Part shown: piece after piece, positions 46,941-54,523 of the stretch
Layout of the letters: every line of letters begins with the position of its first letter
Numbering within the stretch: the first letter of the stretch is position 1
Program-made: the position numbers and the translations under genes
Notes under the pieces: model-generated
Database searches by the model: none
The model's input: only the letters and a program-made list of their open reading frames with translations
What the model was told of the DNA's origin: nothing
Assembly (NCBI RefSeq): GCF_025370875.1
Contig: NZ_JAMXFD010000002.1
Coordinates: 527,009 to 591,008, forward strand
Source: Laspinema palackyanum D2c
GTDB taxonomy: Bacteria > Cyanobacteriota > Cyanobacteriia > Cyanobacteriales > Laspinemataceae
DNA: 64,000 nucleotides
Reading direction: 5' to 3'

Positions 46941-47508
46941 TCTCTTCCGAGTCAGAGGGGGAATCACTGCTACCTGAGTTAGATTCGACCTGGATCCGGC
47001 TTTCGCTACAGAATGAAGCCGTACTAAATCCCCCAAACCGGGTGACGGTACTCGTGCGCAGTCGCAGATCCGGGCTGGCAAACCAGAATCGTTCTACGAC
47101 ACTCATCGTTTCATATTCCGTCACTAGAATCAGACCCTCTTCCTCATCCATTTCATACAAACCCGCCACGGGGACAATTTCGGCATAACCCCGTTCTCTG
47201 AGGAGTTTTCCGGCTTTGGGGTTATCTTCTTCTGGGACCAAGGCAAAGACAGTGGAACCCGAGTGATTTTCATCATTCTGGTCCCACTCCATTGAACCCG
47301 CCCAGGAGACAAAGGCTCCCCCGACTGCACGCTGGGGATCGATTTGATGTAACTCGCAGATACCTACGACTTGGGGATGATCTTTGTCTAACGTTTCCAC
47401 CTGGATTTGTGAATCTCCTAGTTCCGCTCGTCGGAAAGCAAGGTGATGGGTCGTGCGCTGCGATCGCCACTTCCCTGCACTCCGGCGAAAAAACTCCATT
47501 GCGTCCAT
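46897..47508 (-). CDS. cpcS: Phycobiliprotein lyase, CpcS/CpeS family
   Basis: A 203-residue lipocalin-fold lyase that attaches phycocyanobilin to a conserved Cys of phycobiliproteins. The N-terminus MDAMEFFRRSAGKWRSQRTT is diagnostic, followed by GYAEIVPVAGLYEMDEEEGL, ILVTEYETMSVVERFWFA and LRLRTSTVTRFGGFSTASFC. The family body ends near residue 170; the last 30 residues are a Ser/Asn/Glu-rich tail that overlaps the next gene by 44 bases. CpcG lies nearby on the same strand, consistent with phycobilisome assembly. Confidence 0.9.
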   Translation of the reverse strand: MDAMEFFRRSAGKWRSQRTTHHLAFRRAELGDSQIQVETLDKDHPQVVGICELHQIDPQRAVGGAFVSWAGSMEWDQNDENHSGSTVFALVPEEDNPKAGKLLRERGYAEIVPVAGLYEMDEEEGLILVTEYETMSVVERFWFASPDLRLRTSTVTRFGGFSTASFCSESRIQVESNSGSSDSPSDSEENARTTPQFHSAFGW

Positions 47509-47737
47509 TAGGCTTATCTCCGTTGGCTGATGTTTCGGCGCTTTTTCCCTTTTATAATAAGGCTTACAGGGCTTTGATAAACTTTTGTAGCCAAAATAAA
47601 TCTAAAAATGTACGTTTTGGACATTTTGTCAAGCAAACTTAATGATACTTTACAATTAACGGAACCAAACTAAACGGATCACCCGTCTATTCCTGTAGTA
47701 AATAAAAATAACCAACGAAACCACGAGGAGCAAAGCA

Positions 47738-47908
47738 ATGGATATGCCAACGAATTTAAGCTTGGAACAAGAATTTAAACTCCAACTCTTGAAAGAACAA
47801 GTTAGGGGCCTAACTCAAGAGCAAGCCCAGGAATATTTACTCGAAGTCCTGCGGCAAAATATGGTCAAGGACAATATGTTCAAATACCTGCTCAAAAAGT
47901 CAGCATAG
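47738..47908 (+). CDS. nblA: Phycobilisome degradation protein NblA (56 residues)
   Basis: A small gene of 57 codons including stop. The protein begins MDMPTNLSLEQEFKLQLLKE and ends QNMVKDNMFKYLLKKSA, with the NblA hallmarks LTQEQAQEYL and RQNMVKDN. NblA is a helical adaptor that binds phycobilisome rods and the Clp protease to trigger antenna breakdown under nitrogen or sulphur starvation. GAGGAG lies about 8 bases before the ATG at 47738. It is divergent from cpcS across a 229-base spacer, putting antenna assembly and degradation genes side by side. A GC hairpin (GTGGGGA/TCCCC) follows the stop. Confidence 0.92.
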   Translation: MDMPTNLSLEQEFKLQLLKEQVRGLTQEQAQEYLLEVLRQNMVKDNMFKYLLKKSA

Positions 47909-48270
47909 TGCAGAGCATCAGTGGGGAAAGTCCCCTTATCACCGATGTTCTGACTATTTCAGGGTCTAATTCATCGTTCATTTTGCCGACAACACCCGGG
48001 TGATCGCCAATTTCAACATTTTTAACCATTAAACATTGAGAATTTCCCTAGGGAGGTGAGGTTGCACTTCATGATTTTTTCTTCCACACCGCTTGTCCCC
48101 AGGCCGTAATTTATCTTGATTTGTCATGGGTTATGGTTACCACCTTAATCGTTAATTGCTCACCCCTAAAAATAGTGCCTTAACCCATCATTACCAAAAT
48201 CCACTCGAAAACGGTAAAGCCCCGATGGTAAAATGCCAGAACTTCAGGAACTGTCATAGAAGGGCTGAAA
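47909..48270. other. Spacer between nblA and bioB
   Basis: No further gene in 362 bases. A hairpin GGGGAAAGTCCCC sits at about 47921-47933 close after nblA. No bioB operator could be identified. Confidence 0.45.
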
Positions 48271-49383
48271 GTGGTTCAAGCACCCGTATCCAAAATTTCC
48301 CATCAATCCGCACAAGTGGCTGAGAATGACGCCGCCAGAGGGACAACCGAAACCCTGGGCGAGTCCCTCAAGCAACTGGCCGATCGCATTATTGCTGGGC
48401 ATCGCCTCACCCGAGAAGAAGCGATCGCCCTGACCCAAATTGAAGGTCAAGACTCCATCCTGCTGCTGTGCGAAGCAGCCGATGCCGTCCGTCAAGCCTG
48501 CTGCGGCAATACCGTTGATTTATGTAGCATTATCAACGTCAAATCTGGCAATTGCTCTGAAAACTGTGGCTTTTGCTCCCAATCCGTGCATCATCCTGGC
48601 ACGGATTCGCCTATTTATGGACTCAAACCCCGGGACGAAATTCTCGCCCAAGCCAAAGCTGCTGAATCCGCTGGTGCCAGCCGCTTTTGCTTAGTGTCCC
48701 AAGGCAGAGGACCGAAATACAGCAGTCCCAAATCCAAGGAATTTGAAGAGATTCTGGCAACAGTGCGCCAGATTATTGAAGAGACCAATGTTAAACCCTG
48801 CTGTGCCTTGGGTGAAGTCACTCCAGAACAAGCTCAAGCCTTAGCCGAAGCCGGGGTGACGCGCTACAACCATAACTTAGAGTCATCGGAAAACTTTTAC
48901 CCCGAAATTGTTACGACCCATACTTGGGGCGATCGCGTCGCTACCATCAAAAATCTCAAAGCCGCAGGCATCCAAGCCTGTAGCGGAGGGATTATTGGCC
49001 TGGGAGAAAGCTGGGAGGACCGGATTGATTTAGCCTTGGCTGCGCGGGAATTGGAAGTGGAATCCGTCCCCCTCAACCTGCTCAATCCCCGGTCCGATAC
49101 CCCTTTGGGGAATCGCCCGAAACTGGATCCCTACGAAGCCTTAAAAGCGATCGCCATCTTCCGTCTAATCCTCCCCCAGCAAATTATTCGCTATGCTGGA
49201 GGACGAGAATCCGTCATGGGCGAACTCCAACATTTAGGACTCAAAGCTGGCATCAACGCCATGTTAATCGGTCACTACCTGACCACCCTGGGTCAACCCC
49301 CGGACCAAGACCGTGCCATGCTCGAACAACTGGGACTACAAGGCAATGAAGCCCCTGTCCCCAAGGGAAAGGCTAACGGTTAG
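48271..49383 (+). CDS. bioB: Biotin synthase
   Basis: Radical SAM enzyme that inserts sulphur into dethiobiotin. The 370-residue protein has the [4Fe-4S]-SAM cysteines C-x3-C-x2-C in GNCSENCGFCSQS near residue 91-103, and the [2Fe-2S] ligands including Cys in KPCCALGEV and RYNHNLESSENFY, plus QACSGGIIGLGE. The start is a GTG at 48271 with AGGG upstream; the first 30 residues are not part of the core. The bioY gene, a biotin transporter component, follows in the same direction. Confidence 0.95.
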   Translation: MVQAPVSKISHQSAQVAENDAARGTTETLGESLKQLADRIIAGHRLTREEAIALTQIEGQDSILLLCEAADAVRQACCGNTVDLCSIINVKSGNCSENCGFCSQSVHHPGTDSPIYGLKPRDEILAQAKAAESAGASRFCLVSQGRGPKYSSPKSKEFEEILATVRQIIEETNVKPCCALGEVTPEQAQALAEAGVTRYNHNLESSENFYPEIVTTHTWGDRVATIKNLKAAGIQACSGGIIGLGESWEDRIDLALAARELEVESVPLNLLNPRSDTPLGNRPKLDPYEALKAIAIFRLILPQQIIRYAGGRESVMGELQHLGLKAGINAMLIGHYLTTLGQPPDQDRAMLEQLGLQGNEAPVPKGKANG

Positions 49384-49390
49384 GGAGGAT

Positions 49391-49609
49391 GTTCGTAGTA
49401 ACGACTTCAGTCGTTTCCGCCAGAAGAAAGCGATCGCTTTCTTTTCGCCCCTTATGAGGCTTAAAATCCAGTCCCCAAAGAGGCGGTTAATCCTCTCATA
49501 GTAAGTGTCATGGCTTCAGCCATGACACTAGAGCAACGACTGAAGTCGTTACTACGAACAACGACTGAAGTCGTTACTACGAACAACGACTGAAGTCGTT
49601 ACTACGAAC
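49391..49609. repeat. 25-base palindromic repeats flanking a hairpin, downstream of bioB
   Basis: One copy in the same orientation as 27811 at 49391-49415, and three perfect head-to-tail copies in the opposite orientation at 49535-49559, 49560-49584 and 49585-49609 (period exactly 25). Each unit contains AACGACTGAAGTCGTT. A separate hairpin GTGTCATGGC/GCCATGACAC lies at 49505-49528. Confidence 0.9.
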
Positions 49610-49658
49610 ATTGCCCCCAACAAATGACCAATGACAAACGACCAATGACCAATGACCA

Positions 49659-50237
49659 ATGACCACCGTGTCTGCTCCACTTGAACTGATATGGGCTTTG
49701 ATTGGCCTATTGCTGACCATTGGTGGCACTTTTTTAGAAGCCTCAATTGCTAGTCCTTCTTGGAATGGAATTCAGGCGGGAATTCCGATCCATTCCCTAG
49801 GTGTCACCTATCAAATTGGAGCCGTGCTCCTGGTGGGATGTCTCGGGGGTAAAAATGCTGGTGCCTTGTCTCAAATTGCTTATGTGGCCCTGGGATTGAT
49901 GTGGCTGCCGGTGTTTACCGAAGGCGGTGGACTGGACTACATCAAGCAGCCGACTTTTGGCTATTTACTGGGATTTATTCCCGGGGCTTGGATTTGTGGT
50001 TGGCTGGCCTTTAAAATGACCCTGCGGCTGGAAAGTTTGGCCTTTAGCTGTGTCTGTGGTTTACTCAGCGTTCATGCGATCGGGCTGATTTACCTGGCGA
50101 TTAACTTACACTCAGATGCTAAAACCCTGATCGATGGAGTGTTCAAATATTCCGTCTATCCCTTACCTGGACAATTAGCGGTGGTTTGTGCCGTCACTGT
50201 CTTGGGGTTCATCCTGCGAAGACTCATGTTTTATTGA
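49659..50237 (+). CDS. bioY: Biotin transporter BioY (S component)
   Basis: A 192-residue membrane protein with about six hydrophobic segments. Conserved features include GGTFLEASIASPSWNGI, SLGVTYQIGAVLLVGCLGG, the GGGLDYIKQPTFGYLLGF block typical of BioY, and HAIGLIYLAINL. BioY binds biotin and works with the shared ECF module or alone. It is preceded by CCAATGA heptamer repeats. Located between bioB and lspA on the same strand, which supports the assignment. Confidence 0.92.
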   Translation: MTTVSAPLELIWALIGLLLTIGGTFLEASIASPSWNGIQAGIPIHSLGVTYQIGAVLLVGCLGGKNAGALSQIAYVALGLMWLPVFTEGGGLDYIKQPTFGYLLGFIPGAWICGWLAFKMTLRLESLAFSCVCGLLSVHAIGLIYLAINLHSDAKTLIDGVFKYSVYPLPGQLAVVCAVTVLGFILRRLMFY

Positions 50238-50333
50238 ATGGTCAGTTGTTAGCTGTCCCTGACTTTTAGCAGAAAGCACAGAAGATGGGTAACGCTTGTG
50301 TAACGACCTCCTCTTGACTCTCCATTGTTGGTA

Positions 50334-50819
50334 ATGAAATTCAAAAACAACTCGCTATTCTGGATTGCTAGTGCTATTAGTGTCATTTTCGACCAACTGA
50401 CTAAATATTGGGTGGTACAAAATTTTGAGTTTAGAGAATCTTGGCCCTTATGGGAAGGAGTCTTTCATTTTACTTATGTGACGAATACGGGAGCAGCTTT
50501 TAGCTTGTTTAGCAATAATGGAGCTTGGTTGCGCTGGCTGTCCCTAGCCGTCAGTCTGGGTTTAATCGCATTAGCCTGGTTTGGCCCCAGGATGAACCGA
50601 TGGGAAGAGGTTGGGTTTGGCTTGATTTTAGGCGGTGCCGTCGGAAATGGGATTGACCGATTTCTGTTAGGTGAAGTGACGGATTTTCTGGATTTTCGCT
50701 TAATTAATTTCCCCGTTTTTAATATAGCGGATGTCTCCATTAATATTGGGATTATTTGTCTGTTCATTGTGATGTTGCGACCCTCTCCCCCTCGGAATGA
50801 GGGGCCTACCAGCCCTTGA
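50334..50819 (+). CDS. lspA: Lipoprotein signal peptidase (signal peptidase II)
   Basis: Integral membrane aspartic peptidase of 161 residues that cleaves prolipoprotein signal peptides. Conserved motifs: FDQLTKYWV, TNTGAAFSLF, GGAVGNGIDRFLLGEVTDFL (first catalytic Asp) and FNIADVSINIG (second Asp). TTG codons at 50325 and 50328 are in frame, but the ATG at 50334 begins the normal sequence. The last 12 residues (RPSPPRNEGPTS) read into a GC-rich repeat-like sequence. Confidence 0.94.
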   Translation: MKFKNNSLFWIASAISVIFDQLTKYWVVQNFEFRESWPLWEGVFHFTYVTNTGAAFSLFSNNGAWLRWLSLAVSLGLIALAWFGPRMNRWEEVGFGLILGGAVGNGIDRFLLGEVTDFLDFRLINFPVFNIADVSINIGIICLFIVMLRPSPPRNEGPTSP

Positions 50820-51152
50820 GTGAGGGATTCGGGGGAAGGGGCGGTTGATGGACCTCCGATCGGGCACAGAAAACTTAGAATAGAAAGAAGATGATTTTTC
50901 CCAGACAGGGGTCTAACTGGGTAGTCGGACCCTTGGGGCCGATCGCCCCCAAGGTTCGGGAAAAGCCAGTCCCTGAGTTGTAGTTGCCTTCACATTCCCT
51001 CCGCCGTGGGTACAGTAACAGGAAGAAAAACCGGCTTTCTTTACTCAATCTCTGTTCGCTTTGCAACAAATTAACCACAGAAACCCGGTAACAGTTCTAT
51101 TTTTTATTCAATATTGTCCTTGGTTATCGAGTAAGCGCGCCAGCATAGCATA
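50820..51152. other. Spacer between lspA and the FHA-PBP gene
   Basis: No gene in 333 bases. Contains GGGGCCGATCGCCCC, a small palindrome near 50936-50950. Sequence before 51153 is AT-rich and likely holds the PBP promoter. Confidence 0.45.
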
Positions 51153-53408
51153 ATGAGTCCACCGCAGCCCCCCCAACAGCCTAAAACTCTCCTGGGTACG
51201 ATTACCCAAGTCACCCAGACGGTTTTAGCAAAGGTTCATTTTTCCCGACTGGCCCTCAAACCCAATGCCCGAGTGCCAGAACTTTGGGTTCAAGATGCGG
51301 GTAGCCCAAAACCGGAGGTTTATCCCCTGTTGGGCGATCGCTATATCATTGGGCGATCGTCCAAAACTAGCGATATTGTGGTCCGCAATCCCGTGGTGAG
51401 TCAGACTCATGCCTCCCTCTCCCGGGATACCAATCGTCGCAATACTCCCTTCTATCTCAAAGACGAAAACTCCACCAACGGCATCTTTCGCGGCAAGCGT
51501 CGCATTACCTCCACCCCCATCCGTCACCGTCAAACCTTTACCCTGGGACCCCCGGAACTCGCCGATTGCGTTCAGGTCCAGTACATTGACCCGCCCCCCT
51601 GGTATGTCCGCGCTGCAAGATGGAGCTTTTATACCAGCAGTGGGGTGGCGGGATTAGTTGCAGTCTTTCTTGGGGTGGAATGGCAGAAATTTCAAGTGCG
51701 CCCCTTCCCCATTTCTATGCAGGGTCCCGTGGTCGTCTATGCCCGGGATGGAGCCACCCCCCTACGTCCGCCCTTTAATAACGCTCACCGGGAACTGAAT
51801 CAGTTATCCGAATTTTCCCCTTATTTGTCTAATGCCCTCGTTGCTTCAGAAGATAGTCGTTATTATTGGCATTTTGGGGTTGACCCAATTGGGACCCTGC
51901 GGGCTCTGAGTGTGAATTTACGCGGAGGCAGTCTCCAAGGGGGCAGCACCCTCACCCAACAACTCGCCCGCAGTTTGTTTCGGGATTATGTCGGAACGGA
52001 AGACTCGGCGGGTCGCAAGATTCGCGAGGCGATCGTCTCTTTAAAATTAGAAACGTTTTATAACAAAGATGAGCTGCTGTTAACTTACTTAAACCGGGTC
52101 TATTTAGGCATTGACCTCTATGGATTTGAAGATGCGGCCCAATTTTATTTTGCTAAGTCTGCTGCGGATTTGACCTTATCGGAAGCGGCAACTTTGGTGG
52201 GGATTTTGCCTGCACCCAATGCCTTTAATCCGGTGCAAAATTATCAACTCGCGGTCAAATACCGCGATGGGGTGATCTATCGGATGCGGCGGTTGGGGAT
52301 GGTGTCTCAGGAAGAGGCCGATCGCGCAAGGCGATCTCGCATTGAGGTTAACCCCCGCGCCGTCGAAATTCTCGGCAGTACGATCGCCCCCTATTTCTAC
52401 AGTCATGTTTTTGCTGAACTCGAAGAATTATTAGGGGAACAACTGGCGCGAGAAGGGAATTTTATTGTCGAAACCTCCCTAGACCCGGCGATTCAAACCG
52501 AGTCCGAAAAGGCGTTACAAAATACGGTGCAGACGAACGGTTCTCAATTTGGATTCTCCCAAGGCGCAGTCGTTACCCTGGATTCCCGAACTGGAGAAAT
52601 TTTAGCCCTGACTGGGGGGGTCGATTATCGCCAAAGTCAGTTTAATCGCGCTACTCAAGCGTTACGTCAACCGGGTTCGACCTTTAAAGTGTTTGCTTAT
52701 GGTGCGGCCCTCGATCGCGGCATCTCCCCGGGTCAGACTTTTTCCTGTGAACCGTTCAGTTGGTCGGGTCAATCTTATAGTGGATGCGAACGCAGTAGCG
52801 GTTCGATTGATATGTATCAAGGCATGGCGCAATCGGAAAATTCCGTTGCTTTGCGAATTGCCCGAGATGCGGGGTTAGATCAGGTGGTACAAATGGCCCG
52901 TCGTCTGGGGATTCAGTCCGAACTTAAGGCGGTTCCCGGGTTGGTACTCGGTCAGAGTGAGGTGACGGTCCTGGAGTTGACCGGCGCTTTTGGGGCGATC
53001 GCCAATCGCGGAGTTCGCAATCGTCCTCATGCGATTCAGCGGATTTTTGATACCAGTGATTGCAGCGATCGCGATGACTTGAGTACCTGTCGGGTCATTT
53101 ACGATTATCAAAGCGATCGCAGCGCTAATCAGGATGTTCTCTCTGGAGAAGTCTCCGATACCCTCACCGTTTTATTGCAAGGAGTGATTCGCGGCGGGAC
53201 CGGCAACAGTGCCTCCCTCGGTTTGGATGAAGCGGGGAAAACCGGGACGACTAACGATAATGTAGACCTGTGGTTTGTCGGGTATGTCCCCTCAGCAGAA
53301 TTAGTGACGGGAGTTTGGTTGGGAAATGATGATAATACTCCCACTTCCGCAAGTAGCGCTCAAGCGGCCCAGCTTTGGCGGGATTATATGCGTCAAATCG
53401 TTCCTTAG
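51153..53408 (+). CDS. FHA-domain class A penicillin-binding protein
   Basis: A 751-residue bifunctional peptidoglycan synthase with an N-terminal forkhead-associated domain. FHA (about 55-140): YIIGRSSKTSDIVVRNPVVS, SQTHASLSRD and KDENSTNGIFRGKRR. One membrane segment at about 157-176. GT51 glycosyltransferase: catalytic Glu233 in VASEDSRYYWHFGVD, then GGSTLTQQLARSLF. Transpeptidase: S-x-x-K in QPGSTFKVFAYG, SxN in SENSVALR and KTGTT near the C-terminus. The FHA domain is cytoplasmic and would bind phosphothreonine, so Ser/Thr kinases may control wall synthesis. FHA-PBP fusion is known in cyanobacteria. Confidence 0.93.
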   Translation: MSPPQPPQQPKTLLGTITQVTQTVLAKVHFSRLALKPNARVPELWVQDAGSPKPEVYPLLGDRYIIGRSSKTSDIVVRNPVVSQTHASLSRDTNRRNTPFYLKDENSTNGIFRGKRRITSTPIRHRQTFTLGPPELADCVQVQYIDPPPWYVRAARWSFYTSSGVAGLVAVFLGVEWQKFQVRPFPISMQGPVVVYARDGATPLRPPFNNAHRELNQLSEFSPYLSNALVASEDSRYYWHFGVDPIGTLRALSVNLRGGSLQGGSTLTQQLARSLFRDYVGTEDSAGRKIREAIVSLKLETFYNKDELLLTYLNRVYLGIDLYGFEDAAQFYFAKSAADLTLSEAATLVGILPAPNAFNPVQNYQLAVKYRDGVIYRMRRLGMVSQEEADRARRSRIEVNPRAVEILGSTIAPYFYSHVFAELEELLGEQLAREGNFIVETSLDPAIQTESEKALQNTVQTNGSQFGFSQGAVVTLDSRTGEILALTGGVDYRQSQFNRATQALRQPGSTFKVFAYGAALDRGISPGQTFSCEPFSWSGQSYSGCERSSGSIDMYQGMAQSENSVALRIARDAGLDQVVQMARRLGIQSELKAVPGLVLGQSEVTVLELTGAFGAIANRGVRNRPHAIQRIFDTSDCSDRDDLSTCRVIYDYQSDRSANQDVLSGEVSDTLTVLLQGVIRGGTGNSASLGLDEAGKTGTTNDNVDLWFVGYVPSAELVTGVWLGNDDNTPTSASSAQAAQLWRDYMRQIVP

Positions 53409-53709
53409 TTGAGGTTTTCGGGGGGGTTCACTCACCCACCTGAAATGGTCAAATCAGGCCGCCGCCAAAATTTTTTCTTTTTTTCGATAAAAATCACTTA
53501 ATTCATGTTATTATATGAGATAATGGAACTATATTTGCTAGTTTTAAAATTGCAAATATTCCCATTATAAAATAATTTTAACAAAAGTCAAGAGAAAGCG
53601 CAAGACCTTTGAAAAAAAAAGTTGCCAAAATTTCAAATTGCAATTTAGAAATTTTGGCCGGACTGTTAACCAAGGAGGTTCCCCGCAGGGAACCTCATCA
53701 AACAGAAGA
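53409..53709. other. AT-rich spacer with inverted repeats downstream of the PBP gene
   Basis: No gene in 301 bases. CCAAAATTTC (about 53625) and GAAATTTTGG (about 53647) flank AAATTGCAATTT, a nested dyad, and GAGGTTCCCCGCAGGGAACCTC at 53683-53704 is a strong hairpin that may terminate the minus-strand gene at 53710. The stretch ATTTTTTCTTTTTTTCG near 53468 follows CCGCCGCC and could be a PBP terminator. Confidence 0.55.
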
Positions 53710-54237
53710 CTAAGGATTCGTTAAAAAACGACTGGCTAATTGGATAGCATCACCGAGATTCACATCCCCATCATTATTGGCATCTAAAAATTGATTGAGA
53801 ACCGGGTTAGAACCCGTTTGGGGATTGTCAGAACTAGCCCCGGTTTGTAATAATTGGAGAACCACGGGGATTAATAAGGGTAGCATCGATTGAATTTGTT
53901 GAGGATCTAAGCCTGTGCGGGACGCGATCGCGGAAATCATTGCATTGAGTTGAGGGATAGAAAACAAGGCAGCGATCGCCGCAGAATTAGCAGTCGTCCC
54001 ACTAAACTGATTTACCAAAGACTGAACCGAATTATTCCCGCCAGTTGCCCGTTTCTCCTGTAAAGAAGACCGAACAAAATGGCTGACAATTGATAGCATC
54101 GATTGAGTCGTTCCGGGGTCGGTATGGTAAGTCTGACTCAGTTGTTGTACCGCATTGATCACACTGCCAATTTGATTGGTACTGGCTTGTTGGGTAGGAT
54201 TACTGATCGCACTAACGATTTGGTTAAATAGTTCCAT
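53710..54237 (-). CDS. DUF937-like protein with C-terminal EF-hand/dockerin loop
   Basis: A 175-residue protein. It starts MELFNQIVSAISNPTQQAST and contains helical repeats with VNQFSGTTANSAAIAALFSI and MLPLLIPVVLQLLQTG, the pattern of bacterial DUF937 (YidB-like) proteins. The C-terminus carries LDANNDGDVNLGDAIQLASR, with Asp/Asn at positions 1, 3, 5, 7 and 12 of a perfect calcium-binding EF-hand or dockerin-type loop. ATG at 54264 is in frame, but ATG 54237 has GGAG 9 bases upstream. The function is unknown; location next to secreted haemagglutinin genes is suggestive of a surface role but no signal peptide is visible. Confidence 0.72.
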   Translation of the reverse strand: MELFNQIVSAISNPTQQASTNQIGSVINAVQQLSQTYHTDPGTTQSMLSIVSHFVRSSLQEKRATGGNNSVQSLVNQFSGTTANSAAIAALFSIPQLNAMISAIASRTGLDPQQIQSMLPLLIPVVLQLLQTGASSDNPQTGSNPVLNQFLDANNDGDVNLGDAIQLASRFLTNP

Positions 54238-54523
54238 GAATGATGACTCCAAAAGAATTGTCAAAAAAATCGAGAACCCAATGGCAGCAATCCGCCAGGT
54301 AGGTCACTCTACTATTACGATAGTCGAAATCAGGCAGATTGGCTGGCAGAGGAAAAAGGGCCTTTGAGAAGATGGGGGCGTCCCCAGTGAAGGAACGTAG
54401 ACAAAACTAGGATGGGGAGTCAAAGGTGCGATCGCCACCAAGGGGAAAAAATGAGAGAAAATTCCCTTGTTCCAATTCCAATTCCAAGTGCTACATTGGA
54501 GAGAATCACTATTCGTAAGAGAC

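Noticed and set aside
49535..49609. Tandem 25-base units as a CRISPR array
   Set aside because: Copies are directly abutting with no spacers, each is palindromic, and no cas gene is nearby.
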